Origin: Paenibacillus protaetiae
Lineage (GTDB): Bacteria; Bacillota; Bacilli; Paenibacillales; Paenibacillaceae
Direction of reading: 5' to 3'
NCBI RefSeq assembly: GCF_004135365.1
Contig: NZ_CP035492.1
Span: 1,364,001-1,428,000, forward strand
Length of the DNA: 64,000 bases
Under the pieces are notes generated by a model. It saw nothing but the letters and a program-made list of their open reading frames with translations, was not told where the DNA came from and did not search any database. Shown piece by piece: positions 35,070-43,146 of the stretch. How positions within the stretch are numbered: the stretch's first letter is position 1; each line of letters opens with the position of its first letter. The position numbers were made by a program, and so were the translations under genes.

Positions 35070-38000
35070 TTAAGCTTTATCCACATTAAAGTATTGCGCT
35101 TGCGGATGGGAGAAGACCATAGCCGATACCGATGCCTCGGGTTCCATCATAAAGCCTTCCGTCAGCTCAACGCCGATGTCTTCCGGTTTCATCAGCTCAA
35201 ACAATGGGCCTTGATCCTCGAGATTCGGGCAGGCCGGGTAGCCAAACGATACACGGATGCCTTGATAACGGGCGCCAAAACGCTGCTTCATCGTCATTTC
35301 CGGCGGGTCCGGATATCCCCAAGCATCACGCATCATATGATGAATACGCTCCGCCATGCCCTCGGCCACTTCCAGCGCAACCGCCTGCAAGGCGTGCGAG
35401 CGCAAATAATCGCCTTGATCCTTCCATTCGTTCGCCAGTTCGCGAACCCCTTGGCCGGCTGTTACAACGAGGAATCCGACATAATCCATAATACCGCTCT
35501 CCACCGGCTTCAAATAATCCGCCAGGCACAAATACGGCTCGACCTGCTGGCGCGGGAAGCTGAACCGCTTGATCACTTCACCCGGATGCTGTGGATCATA
35601 GATAAGAATATCATTGCCCGAAGACTGCGCCGGGAAAAACCGGTACATGCCATGCGCCTGCAAGATGCCGGTCGCTGCCGCTTCCTTCAGGATAGAATTC
35701 ACCGTTTCCTTCAAATGAACGGCCTTGTCGTTGCCTTCCTTCAGCAGCTGCTCGACATTGCCCTTCAACCCAAGATGGTGGCCAAGCAGCATTTGCATGT
35801 TGACATAAGGCTCAACTTGCGGAATCGGGACGTTGCGCAGCACGTGGCGTTCCAAATCCGGCGGAATGTAGACCGGATTATCCTGTGCAATGCTGGAGCG
35901 GACCGCACGCGTCAGCACCGGCAGCTCCTTTTTCGCTTCTTCCTCAACCGGACCTTGCGCCTTCCATTCGGCAAGCTCGGTTTCAAGCGTTTGCCTATGT
36001 TCAGGATTCATCAGCTTGTTTGCAATATCCAGGCCGTCCATCGCATCTTTGGCATACATGACCAGCCCGTCATACTCCGGGCCAATCCGGTTTTTGGTAA
36101 ATTTGCGCGTCAGCGCAGCTCCGCCGACCATAATCGGCGCATCAATGCCGGCATTGCGCAAGTCTTGCGCCGTTACGACCATCTGCTGGGCGGATTTGAC
36201 GAGCAGGCCGGACAAGCCGATAATGTCGGCTTTTTCTTTCCGGTAAGCTTCGATGAGCTGCTCCGGCGGCACTTTTATGCCCAGATTGACGATTTCGTAA
36301 CCATTGTTGGACAATATAATTTCGACCAGGTTTTTGCCGATGTCATGCACGTCGCCTTTGACCGTTGCCAGCATAATTTTACCTTTGACCGACGATTCGT
36401 TTTTCTCCATAAACTGTTCCAGGTGCGCGACAGACGCCTTCATAACTTCGGCGCTTTGCAGCACCTCAGCGACAATGAGCTCGTTGTTGTTGAAGAGGCG
36501 GCCAACCTCCTCCATCCCTTTCATAAGCGGCCCGTTAATAATATCTAGCGCGGAATATTTTTGCAGCGCCAAATCCAGGTCAGGAATAAGTCCTTCTTTG
36601 GTGCCTTCCACCACATAAGAAGCAAGCCTCTCTTCCAGCGAAAGATTCGTTGCTTTCTCTTTTTTGGCCACCTTCTTATCGCGGAAAGCCGCTACGAAGG
36701 CTGCAAGTGTCTCGTCGTTCGTATCGTACAGGAGCGCTTCGGACAGACGGCGTTCCTCTTCCGGAATGGAAGCGTAACGCTCCAGCTTTTCCGTATTGAC
36801 AATCGCATAATCAAGCCCCGCTTTTGTGCATTCGTACAAAAAGACCGAATTCAACACTTCACGGCCCGCTTCCGGCAATCCGAACGAAATGTTGCTGATC
36901 CCGAGAATGGTCTGGCACTCTGGCAGCCGTTCTTTAATGAGGCGAATGCCTTCAATCGTTTCCTTCGCGGAACCGATATATTGCTCGTCGCCTGTTCCGA
37001 CCGGGAATACTAGCGGGTCAAAAATGATATCTTCGGCGTTCATGCCGTATTTGTTCACAAGCAGATCATGCGAACGCAACGCAACTTCCAGCTTATCTTC
37101 CCGCGTAATCGCTTGGCCGCGTTCGTCAATCGTGCCGACGACTGCCGCCGCGCCATATTTATGGATAAGCGGCACAACCTTCTCGAACTTCTCTTCGCCG
37201 TCCTCGAGGTTGATCGAGTTAATGATCGCCTTGCCCTGCGAATATTTCAGAGACAACTCAATCACTTTGGCATCCGTCGTATCAATAACAAGCGGAACCT
37301 TCACTTTTTTGACGACCAGCTCTAAAAACTTCCGCATATCTTCCGCTTCTTCGCGGTCCGGGTCCTGCAAACAGACGTCAATGACATGCGCACCGTTTTT
37401 CACTTGCGCACGGGCAATCTCAGCCGCTTCCTCATATTTGCCTTCGGCAATGAGCCGCTTGAATTTGCGGGAGCCAAGCACATTTGTCCGCTCGCCGACC
37501 ATATATGGACGGTTCTCCGATTCAATATAAACAGCATCAATACCCGATACAGCCGGGGGATGAATGCCCGCTGTTTTACGCGGCGCATATTTCGCCATCG
37601 TTTCGGCTAAAGCGCGAATATGTGCAGGTGTCGTACCGCAGCAGCCGCCGGCAATATTCAGCCAGCCCTGCTGGGCGAAAGCTTCCATTTTCCGGGCAAG
37701 CGATTCCGGCGATTCATGATAATGCCCGTTTTCATCCGGCAAGCCTGCATTCGGGTAGCAGCTAATCGCCGACCGGGAAATTTCGCTTAATGTACGGATG
37801 TGATCGCGCATAAATTCCGGTCCTGTTGCGCAGTTTAAGCCGATCGAAATCGGCTGCAGATGCTCCAGCGAAATATATAATGAATCAATAGGCTGGCCGG
37901 CCAGCGTTGTTCCCATCGGCTCAATCGTGCCCGAGATCATGATTGGCAGCACTTTACCCGTTGCAGCAAACGCATTGCGGATGCCGATGCTGCCTGCTTT

Positions 38001-38510
38001 CACATTCAGCGTATCCTGCGAAGTTTCCAGCAGCAATGCATCCACATCGCCTTCAATCAATGCAACGGCCTGCTCGAAGTAGCTGTCGACCAGCTCATCG
38101 AAGGTTACACCGCCCGTTACGGACAAGGTTTTGGTCGTAGGTCCAAGCGCACCCGCTACATAACGGGGTTTATCCGGTGTTGAATATTTATCCGCCGCAT
38201 CACGGGCCAGTTTGGCCGCTGCCAGGTTAATTTCCCGGGCTTTTTCCGGAATATCGTATTCAGCCAAGACGACGCTAGTCGCACCAAACGTATTGGTTTC
38301 CAAAATATCGGCGCCGGCCTCCAAATATTGCTCATGTATGCTTTGAATGACATCCGGCCTTGTCAGCACGAGAATTTCATTACAACCGTCCAGTTCTTCT
38401 CCGCCGAAGTCCGTTTCCGTCAACCCAGCCTGCTGGATCATCGTTCCCATTGCGCCATCCAAAATCAAAATGCGTTGCTTCATCAACTGCTGTAACGTAG
38501 GTTTTGACAA
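35070..38510 (-). CDS. metH: Cobalamin-dependent methionine synthase
   Basis: Transfers methyl from 5-methyltetrahydrofolate to homocysteine through methylcobalamin. The protein of about 1146 residues has all four modules. The homocysteine domain (about 1-320) shows ILDGAMGTMIQQAG and zinc ligands in GLNCATG and AGGCCGTTPAH. The pterin domain (about 340-610) includes RTNVLGSRKFKRLI. The cobalamin cap and binding domain (about 650-890) has the axial His in DVHDIGKNLVE, and the C-terminal activation domain (about 920-1146) ends near GVELTEGFMMEPEASVSAMV. The frame begins at GTG 38519, but TTG 38510 has GGAAGG at a normal distance, so 38510 is chosen. No S-box, cobalamin riboswitch or T-box was recognised upstream. 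Divergent from mtnD. Confidence 0.95.
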   Translation of the reverse strand: MSKPTLQQLMKQRILILDGAMGTMIQQAGLTETDFGGEELDGCNEILVLTRPDVIQSIHEQYLEAGADILETNTFGATSVVLAEYDIPEKAREINLAAAKLARDAADKYSTPDKPRYVAGALGPTTKTLSVTGGVTFDELVDSYFEQAVALIEGDVDALLLETSQDTLNVKAGSIGIRNAFAATGKVLPIMISGTIEPMGTTLAGQPIDSLYISLEHLQPISIGLNCATGPEFMRDHIRTLSEISRSAISCYPNAGLPDENGHYHESPESLARKMEAFAQQGWLNIAGGCCGTTPAHIRALAETMAKYAPRKTAGIHPPAVSGIDAVYIESENRPYMVGERTNVLGSRKFKRLIAEGKYEEAAEIARAQVKNGAHVIDVCLQDPDREEAEDMRKFLELVVKKVKVPLVIDTTDAKVIELSLKYSQGKAIINSINLEDGEEKFEKVVPLIHKYGAAAVVGTIDERGQAITREDKLEVALRSHDLLVNKYGMNAEDIIFDPLVFPVGTGDEQYIGSAKETIEGIRLIKERLPECQTILGISNISFGLPEAGREVLNSVFLYECTKAGLDYAIVNTEKLERYASIPEEERRLSEALLYDTNDETLAAFVAAFRDKKVAKKEKATNLSLEERLASYVVEGTKEGLIPDLDLALQKYSALDIINGPLMKGMEEVGRLFNNNELIVAEVLQSAEVMKASVAHLEQFMEKNESSVKGKIMLATVKGDVHDIGKNLVEIILSNNGYEIVNLGIKVPPEQLIEAYRKEKADIIGLSGLLVKSAQQMVVTAQDLRNAGIDAPIMVGGAALTRKFTKNRIGPEYDGLVMYAKDAMDGLDIANKLMNPEHRQTLETELAEWKAQGPVEEEAKKELPVLTRAVRSSIAQDNPVYIPPDLERHVLRNVPIPQVEPYVNMQMLLGHHLGLKGNVEQLLKEGNDKAVHLKETVNSILKEAAATGILQAHGMYRFFPAQSSGNDILIYDPQHPGEVIKRFSFPRQQVEPYLCLADYLKPVESGIMDYVGFLVVTAGQGVRELANEWKDQGDYLRSHALQAVALEVAEGMAERIHHMMRDAWGYPDPPEMTMKQRFGARYQGIRVSFGYPACPNLEDQGPLFELMKPEDIGVELTEGFMMEPEASVSAMVFSHPQAQYFNVDKA

Positions 38511-38581
38511 TGTGTACACCCTTCCGCGAAATCATTGAAATATAGTTTAACAGAATAAACTTGACGTGAAAAGGTAAACCG

Positions 38582-38610
38582 TCGACAATAAGTTTAGGAT
38601 GGCGTATAAT
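38582..38610 (+). promoter_or_regulatory. Promoter of mtnD
   Basis: -35 TCGACA (38582-38587) and perfect -10 TATAAT (38605-38610), with a 17-base spacer, 42 bases before the mtnD start. Confidence 0.72.
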
Positions 38611-38652
38611 AAACGCAATCAGTTAAATCCTATTGGAAAAGAGGGAATAAAG

Positions 38653-39195
38653 TTGGCACAAATTCGGATCCGAAACACCAACGAACGCATTGAGAACGAA
38701 GCTGACGTAAAAGCTTTTCTTGACCAACAAGAAGTCCTTTACGAACATTGGGATATGAGCAAACTTCCCGCTGAACTGCATGATAAATTTGTACTTAGCG
38801 ATGATGAGAAACAGCAAGTATTGAATACATTTGACAGCGAGATTAAAGATTTGGCAAGCCGCCGCGGCTACCAAATTTGGGATCTCATTACGTTGTCCGA
38901 TGCTACGCCTAATTTGGACGACCTGCTGCAAAAATTTGAAGCGGTTCATACCCATTCCGAAGACGAAATCCGCGCGATTACAGCTGGTAAAGGCATCTTT
39001 ATCATTAAAGGCGCCGGCGATACAGGTTACTTTGATGTTGAGCTTGAAGCAGGCGACGTTATTTCCGTTCCGGAAAGCAAACCGCATTTCTTCACGCTGA
39101 TGGAAAACCGCAAAATCGTTGCCGTTCGCCTCTTTATCGAAAAAGAAGGCTGGGTTGCTTCGCCGTATGACGACCCTGAGTTTGTAAAAGCGTAA
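38653..39195 (+). CDS. mtnD: Acireductone dioxygenase (methionine salvage)
   Basis: Oxidises 1,2-dihydroxy-3-keto-5-methylthiopentene to 2-keto-4-methylthiobutyrate and formate (Fe form), the last oxidation in the methionine salvage pathway. The cupin metal ligands are visible in VHTHSEDEIRAI (two His and Glu) and KPHFFTL (third His), with GDVISVPES between them. The best start is TTG 38653, behind GAGGG at 7 bases, giving 180 residues like B. subtilis MtnD; an upstream in-frame ATG at 38599 has no ribosome site and overlaps the -10 box. The other mtn genes are not in this window. It lies back-to-back with metH, so methionine synthesis and salvage flank one promoter region. Confidence 0.93.
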   Translation: MAQIRIRNTNERIENEADVKAFLDQQEVLYEHWDMSKLPAELHDKFVLSDDEKQQVLNTFDSEIKDLASRRGYQIWDLITLSDATPNLDDLLQKFEAVHTHSEDEIRAITAGKGIFIIKGAGDTGYFDVELEAGDVISVPESKPHFFTLMENRKIVAVRLFIEKEGWVASPYDDPEFVKA

Positions 39196-39210
39196 TAACT
39201 TCGCACACAT

Positions 39211-39249
39211 AAAAAACGCTCTTGATCCGGAAGGATCAGAGCGTTTTTT
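39211..39249. terminator. Bidirectional terminator between mtnD and the HAD gene
   Basis: Inverted repeat ACGCTCTTGATCC / GGATC-AGAGCGT with a tetraloop GGAA, an A-run on the left and T-run on the right; it serves mtnD (+) and the HAD phosphatase gene (-). Confidence 0.85.
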
Positions 39250-39301
39250 CATGTGTGCTGTCCATGGCGGGCTTCTTCGTAATCAGAATTCAGCCAGCCA
39301 G

Positions 39302-40090
39302 TTATCTGTCGAGTAATGTAAACAACTCTTCCAAATGTTTAATTTCATAGGTAGGTTTAATTTCCGTATCGGCTTTCATGCCGTGGCGGTTAATCCATAC
39401 GGAAGGAATACCTACGGAATTTGCCCCTTTAATATCGGTCGTCAGCTTATCGCCAACCATAATTGCTTCATCGGCCTGCACGCCAAGTTTACCAAGCGCA
39501 TGATGGAAAATGGCCGAAGACGGTTTACCTTCTCCGAAATCCCCCGAGATGATAATGTGGTCGAAATAGGCAAGCAGTCCGTCAACGCCGTTCAGCTTCT
39601 CTTTTTGCAAATCCGGGGAACCATTTGTTAAAAGCAGCAGTTTATATTTGCCCTTCAAGGCGTCGAGAACACGGAATGTTTCTTCATAAACGATCGGACG
39701 CAAACGTCTTTCCGCCGGGAATTGCTCGGCCAGGCGTGCGCCAAGCGCCGCATCGTCAACACCGATAGCTTTCAAGCCGCGTGTCCATGCTTCTTTGCGG
39801 TATTCCGGCGCAAGACGTTCAAGCTTGCGGAACTCATCTTGTTCGCCTTCCTTGAATTGCGCCCACAACGCCTCAAACGGATTAATGCCAATCATTTGCG
39901 TAAAAGGGAATGTCTCAAACGATTGATACAGCTCTCTCGCTTCTGCCCGGACAGCCTCCTCAAGCTTCTCGGGATCCACGCCGGCAACAGCGGCTGCCGC
40001 CTCGCAAGTTGCGGCAAAAGCTTCACGCACGCTGCGTTCATCCCATAGCAAAGTATCGTCCAAGTCAAATAAAACTGCTTGTTTAGCCAT
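39302..40090 (-). CDS. HAD superfamily hydrolase (YjjG/YfnB type)
   Basis: Phosphatase of 262 residues. Motif I is LFDLDDTLLWDERSV, motif II LLLLTNGSPDLQKEKL, the motif III Lys lies in GEGKPSSAIFHHAL, and motif IV is MVGDKLTTDIKGANSVG. The long helical cap (about residues 20-115) is of the C1 type found in YjjG and B. subtilis YfnB, which act on nucleoside monophosphates or sugar phosphates. The substrate here is unknown. It is separate from mtnD and 34 bases downstream of the membrane-protein gene on the same strand. Confidence 0.88.
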   Translation of the reverse strand: MAKQAVLFDLDDTLLWDERSVREAFAATCEAAAAVAGVDPEKLEEAVRAEARELYQSFETFPFTQMIGINPFEALWAQFKEGEQDEFRKLERLAPEYRKEAWTRGLKAIGVDDAALGARLAEQFPAERRLRPIVYEETFRVLDALKGKYKLLLLTNGSPDLQKEKLNGVDGLLAYFDHIIISGDFGEGKPSSAIFHHALGKLGVQADEAIMVGDKLTTDIKGANSVGIPSVWINRHGMKADTEIKPTYEIKHLEELFTLLDR

Positions 40091-40123
40091 CTCTCTGCAA
40101 CTCTCCCATGATAATCGTTATAT

Positions 40124-40630
40124 TTATTTTTCTATAAGATTAATGTGGTTCACTTTGGCAAATTCCTTCAACCGCTCAGCTATTACAGCCGTCGGATAAC
40201 GGTTGAGCAGCCGGTTAAACATCCAGTTTGCTCCTTTGACCTGTTCAATCAAAATCGAACCGTCCTGAACGGTAATGCTTTTAATGCCGGAAGCGTTAAT
40301 CCGTTTATCGCCGGTCATCCGTCTCGTCTGCACGTAATCTTTGCCGATCTTCAAATAAGGGCGGCGCAGGAAGAAGACAAGCGCCATCACAATGTATGCG
40401 GCAACCGTAATCCATTCGATCGTCCTGAACGTTACACCGGATATTAAAGATGTAATCAAGTAAATCCCGATAAAGAACAGCAGAAATACAGGAAGGATAA
40501 TACTGCGGCCGTAATAGCGGTCAGATTTATCTCCGCCGGTAACAACTTGTTCTTTCCCCTGTTTTTTTCGTTGATTGTTTAGCTGCGTCATATTTTTACG
40601 AACTTTTCGTTCCCACGAACGTGATGACAA
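40124..40630 (-). CDS. Two-helix membrane protein of unknown function
   Basis: Protein of 168 residues that I do not recognise. It has a Lys/Gln-rich cytosolic N-terminus (about 1-42) and two adjacent membrane helices (SIILPVFLLFFIGIYLITSL and WITVAAYIVMALVFFL). A soluble C-terminal domain of about 75 residues follows (YLKIGKDYVQTRRMTGDKR; GSILIEQVKGANWMFNRL) whose beta pattern resembles membrane-linked PH-like (YcxB/DUF304-type) domains. The start is TTG 40630 with AGGGGG at 7 bases. Its neighbours (HAD phosphatase, ynzC) give no functional clue. Confidence 0.7.
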   Translation of the reverse strand: MSSRSWERKVRKNMTQLNNQRKKQGKEQVVTGGDKSDRYYGRSIILPVFLLFFIGIYLITSLISGVTFRTIEWITVAAYIVMALVFFLRRPYLKIGKDYVQTRRMTGDKRINASGIKSITVQDGSILIEQVKGANWMFNRLLNRYPTAVIAERLKEFAKVNHINLIEK

Positions 40631-40720
40631 TGGACATCCCCCTACATATTATATATTCGGCTGCATTTCCGCGGCGGCTTAACGGTTACATCCGGTACCC
40701 GCTGCCATCCACGGTTAACG

Positions 40721-40912
40721 TTATCCGCGTTTGGACTGATCATCCGCATCATCCACAATTTCGATCGCATCCAGCTGTTGTCTGAAGTTGCGGCGGAAGT
40801 TTTCCAAATACCGTTTTCTAAGCTCGTCCCGTTCCGCCAGTTCGGCTTCATTTAAGCCAACGGTTTTGTGCTTGCGCGACAGCTCATTGATTCTGGCAAT
40901 AACCTGCTCCAT
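40721..40912 (-). CDS. ynzC: DUF896 protein YnzC
   Basis: Basic-acidic helical protein of 63 residues, EQVIARINELSRKHKTVGL then AELAERDELRKRYLENFR, the DUF896 signature of a two-helix hairpin with a flexible tail. Start ATG 40912 follows GGAGGGG at 9 bases. In B. subtilis ynzC belongs to the SOS-induced yneA-yneB-ynzC operon. Here it is downstream of yneA but separated by a terminator at 41046-41090, and no yneB lies between. It may thus be transcribed partly by read-through. The biochemical role is unknown. Confidence 0.85.
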   Translation of the reverse strand: MEQVIARINELSRKHKTVGLNEAELAERDELRKRYLENFRRNFRQQLDAIEIVDDADDQSKRG

Positions 40913-41045
40913 CCTCTCGCTCCCCTCCGTGTTGTATGTGTTTTCTTTGTCCTTCTCTATTCATACGAGCGGAAAAGATTCTACCTTCTATTTTGGCTTT
41001 TTCAGCGGCTGCTTGTCAAGGAGCCTGCCTGCCCCGGCGAATAGG

Positions 41046-41090
41046 AAAAAAAGCTCTAAGATGCCATTTCGACGGCAGCATCTTAGAGCT
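41046..41090 (-). terminator. Terminator of yneA
   Basis: Perfect 13-bp stem AGCTCTAAGATGC / GCATCTTAGAGCT (41052-41064 with 41078-41090) followed on the minus strand by seven T residues, 37 bases after the yneA stop. Confidence 0.88.
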
Positions 41091-41127
41091 TTAAAGATAG
41101 TAGGCAACAAATGAACAACTGCTCCTC

Positions 41128-41493
41128 TTAACGGACGGGGATAATAATTGTTTGCCCCGGATGGATCAGCGCCGAATCCAAGTTGTTCCGTTTCTCGATG
41201 TCAAAAATTAACCGGCGGACATCCTCCTGCCCATTCACGTATTCATTAGCAATATCCCAAAGCGTATCGCCGCTGCTGACCAAAACAACGGTCTCGCCGG
41301 CAGTGGCCTGCTCAGGCGTCTCCGTCGCAGCGCTTGTAGCCATCAGCAAAAAGCTGGAAAACAACACGGCAGCCACAATAACGGTCACGGCTATTTTAAT
41401 CAGATGACGACGCACAAAAGTGATTGCTGGCGTCGGCTTCTTGCCCGATTGATCTTGATGGATTGTACGATAAAACGATGGATTCATCATCAT
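41128..41493 (-). CDS. yneA: SOS cell-division suppressor YneA (membrane-anchored LysM protein)
   Basis: Delays septation after DNA damage. The protein is 121 residues from ATG 41493, which follows GGGGTG at 6 bases; the open frame runs further to 41697 but crosses the LexA boxes and the lexA promoter, so the long form is rejected. A single transmembrane helix is at about residues 32-52 ([20 protein letters not shown]), then a short linker and a LysM domain ([36 protein letters not shown]). TM plus LysM and the divergent lexA are the YneA arrangement of B. subtilis. Two LexA boxes overlap its promoter. Confidence 0.92.
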   Translation of the reverse strand: MMMNPSFYRTIHQDQSGKKPTPAITFVRRHLIKIAVTVIVAAVLFSSFLLMATSAATETPEQATAGETVVLVSSGDTLWDIANEYVNGQEDVRRLIFDIEKRNNLDSALIHPGQTIIIPVR

Positions 41494-41504
41494 ATTCAGC
41501 ACCC

Positions 41505-41518
41505 CAAACATTTGTTCT
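41505..41518. promoter_or_regulatory. LexA (SOS) box 1
   Basis: Minus strand AGAACAAATGTTTG matches the Gram-positive LexA consensus CGAACRNRYGTTYG at 13 of 14 positions. It lies just downstream of the yneA -10 box. Confidence 0.75.
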
Positions 41519-41524
41519 GTTTGT

Positions 41525-41553
41525 AGAATATCACGAACAAGTGTTTGCGTCAA
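41525..41553 (-). promoter_or_regulatory. Promoter of yneA
   Basis: -35 TTGACG (41548-41553) and -10 TATTCT (41525-41530), 17-base spacer, with the perfect LexA box 2 (41534-41547) filling the spacer. Confidence 0.7.
41534..41547. promoter_or_regulatory. LexA (SOS) box 2, perfect consensus
   Basis: CGAACAAGTGTTTG fits CGAACRNRYGTTYG at all 14 positions and lies inside the yneA promoter. Confidence 0.88.
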
Positions 41554-41579
41554 CGGAAAGATGCGAACTTTTGTACTCA

Positions 41580-41593
41580 AGAACTTATGTTTG
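41580..41593. promoter_or_regulatory. LexA (SOS) box 3, degenerate
   Basis: AGAACTTATGTTTG matches 12 of 14 consensus positions and overlaps the lexA -35 box. Confidence 0.55.
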
Positions 41594-41619
41594 TACGAAC
41601 TCCGGTTCTGTGCTATACT
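41591..41619 (+). promoter_or_regulatory. Promoter of lexA with internal LexA-like box 4
   Basis: -35 TTGTAC (41591-41596) and -10 TATACT (41614-41619), 17-base spacer. A half-conserved LexA site CGAACTCCGGTTCT (41596-41609) occupies the spacer, consistent with autoregulation. Confidence 0.7.
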
Positions 41620-41650
41620 TTTCTTCAAACTTACTAATGGAGTGATCTCA

Positions 41651-42274
41651 TTGTCCAAACTTTCCAACCGCCAACAAGCGATTCTTGAATTTATCAAGAA
41701 TGAGGTTCGGGATAAAGGATACCCGCCATCCGTCCGTGAAATTGGCGAAGCGGTCGGCTTAGCATCAAGCTCAACCGTTCATGGGCATTTGGATCGGTTG
41801 GAGAAGAAAGGACTTATCCGACGCGACCCCACCAAGCCGCGCGCGATTGAAATATTGGATCAGGACAATGATCTTGTTTCCGCATTGCGCACCCCTGTTG
41901 CCCAAGTGCCGATTGTCGGTAAAGTAACAGCAGGCGTACCGATTACCGCTACGGAAAACATTGAAGAATATTTTCCGCTCCCTTCGCATTTTGTCGGCGA
42001 TAATGACGTGTTTATATTAAATGTTATTGGCGAAAGCATGATCGAAGCCGGCATTCATAATGGCGATTATGTTATCGTCCGCCAGCAAAGCACCGCGACG
42101 AACGGTGACATCGTCGTAGCGATGACCGAAGACGACGAAGCAACGGTTAAGACGTTCTATAAGGAAAAGGATCATATTCGACTGCAGCCGCAAAACTCGA
42201 CGATGAGTCCGATTCTGCTCAAAAACGTTACGATTCTTGGCAAAGTAATTGGACTTTTCCGCGATATCCATTAA
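41651..42274 (+). CDS. lexA: LexA repressor
   Basis: SOS master repressor, self-cleaving when RecA is active. From TTG 41651 (GGAGTG at 6 bases) the protein is 207 residues, like B. subtilis LexA (205). N-terminal winged [23 protein letters not shown] and [19 protein letters not shown]. The cleavage Ala-Gly lies in [11 protein letters not shown], the catalytic Ser in [17 protein letters not shown] and the Lys in [12 protein letters not shown]. The longer frame from ATG 41561 would include the -10 box and is rejected. Divergent from yneA, with four LexA boxes in between. Confidence 0.96.
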   Translation: MSKLSNRQQAILEFIKNEVRDKGYPPSVREIGEAVGLASSSTVHGHLDRLEKKGLIRRDPTKPRAIEILDQDNDLVSALRTPVAQVPIVGKVTAGVPITATENIEEYFPLPSHFVGDNDVFILNVIGESMIEAGIHNGDYVIVRQQSTATNGDIVVAMTEDDEATVKTFYKEKDHIRLQPQNSTMSPILLKNVTILGKVIGLFRDIH

Positions 42275-42305
42275 TCCGCCGGCGTGTACGGCTACATAAC
42301 CAGTG

Positions 42306-42347
42306 AAAAGCCCCGAACGCAGCTTGTTTGCCGCTTCGGGGGCTTTT
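42306..42347 (+). terminator. Terminator of lexA
   Basis: AAAGCCCC-GAA...TTC-GGGGCTTT hairpin with a T-run, about 30 bases after the lexA stop. Confidence 0.8.
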
Positions 42348-42450
42348 TCCTTTTTTACTGCTCTTACACGATAAAGACGTAATGATCTCGTTTTATGGTT
42401 TCAGTCCGGATCATTCTCCCTATCACGTACGCTGCCGTTCAAAATAACCC

Positions 42451-42496
42451 CAAAAAAATACAGTACCGGCAAGAAATATATCCCCGCCGATACTGT
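42451..42496 (-). terminator. Terminator of the Gln-rich protein gene
   Basis: Minus-strand stem ACAGTATCGGC / GCCGGTACTGT (one G-T type mismatch) followed by ATTTTTTT, about 50 bases after the stop of the Gln-rich gene. Its presence supports that gene as a real transcript. Confidence 0.8.
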
Positions 42497-42548
42497 CTGT
42501 GATATTCAAACTCGCATCGTTTATGCCATAAGGCTTAACATCCATTCA

Positions 42549-42956
42549 TTATACCGCTATTTGAGGAGGTTCTGGCTCCGGTTCGACATTTACTACTTGC
42601 TGCTGCTGTTGCTGCTGTGAATCAATTTGCTCTTGCATTTGCTGCAGCTGCTGTTGCTGCTGCTGGATATGGGTTTGGACAAGAGTGAACAATTGAAGCT
42701 GGATTTGTTGGTGAGATAGCTCGAAGCTTTGAATCTGAGACTGCACTTGAGTCTGAAACTGCAATTGCTCTTGCAGTTGTGCGCTAAACTGATTTTGCAA
42801 CTGCTGTTGGGCTTGCAATTGAGCCTGCAGCTGCGCTTGAGCCTGCTGAATGGTTTGCAAAATCGCAAACTGAAGCGTTCTGCTTGGTTTCGTGCATGTT
42901 TTCACAACTTTTCGCTGAGTTTTCTTCTTGCCATGTTTTACAGCACAGCCCGCCAT
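42549..42956 (-). CDS. Glutamine-rich low-complexity protein of unknown function
   Basis: Protein of about 135 residues from ATG 42956; ATG 42992 would add 12 residues. The N-terminal 30 residues are basic with three cysteines (MAGCAVKHGKKKTQRKVVK, then TCTKPS). The rest is almost entirely Gln with Ala, Leu, Phe and Ile at helical spacing (IQQAQAQLQAQLQAQ; IQQQQQQLQQMQEQ), predicted as a long amphipathic or coiled-coil helix, and it ends in an acidic Pro-rich tail EPEPEPPQIAV. I do not recognise a family; Gln-rich spore-coat-like or inner-coat proteins are one possibility in this sporulating lineage. It is monocistronic with its own terminator, between lexA and glnA. Confidence 0.65.
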   Translation of the reverse strand: MAGCAVKHGKKKTQRKVVKTCTKPSRTLQFAILQTIQQAQAQLQAQLQAQQQLQNQFSAQLQEQLQFQTQVQSQIQSFELSHQQIQLQLFTLVQTHIQQQQQQLQQMQEQIDSQQQQQQQVVNVEPEPEPPQIAV

Positions 42957-43102
42957 ATCCGTTATACACTTCCTTCTTTTATATTCAGACATCCCTTTAT
43001 AAATATGAAAAAAAAGAAGATTCGGACATGGCTGATGACAGGGGGTTATAGCATAGTTTAGTAGTTGAACAAGCCGATACAAGGTTTCGAATGCCTGCCA
43101 AA

Positions 43103-43136
43103 TCAAAAAAACCCTTTGGCGCTTAAAGCGCCAAAG
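43103..43136 (-). terminator. Terminator of glnA
   Basis: Stem CTTTGGCGC / GCGCCAAAG with loop TTAAA (43114-43136) followed on the minus strand by GGTTTTTTTG, 10 bases after the glnA stop. Confidence 0.88.
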
Positions 43137-43146
43137 AGTTTCCCTC

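Noticed and set aside
35004-36548. 514-codon forward-strand frame over metH
   Set aside because: Shadow of the methionine synthase gene; no start signals.
38520-38650. S-box or cobalamin riboswitch upstream of metH
   Set aside because: No SAM-box core or B12-box sequence is present in the short 5' region.
41494-41697. N-terminal extension of yneA to 41697
   Set aside because: It would overlap the yneA promoter, all LexA boxes and the lexA start; ATG 41493 has a good ribosome site and gives the usual length.
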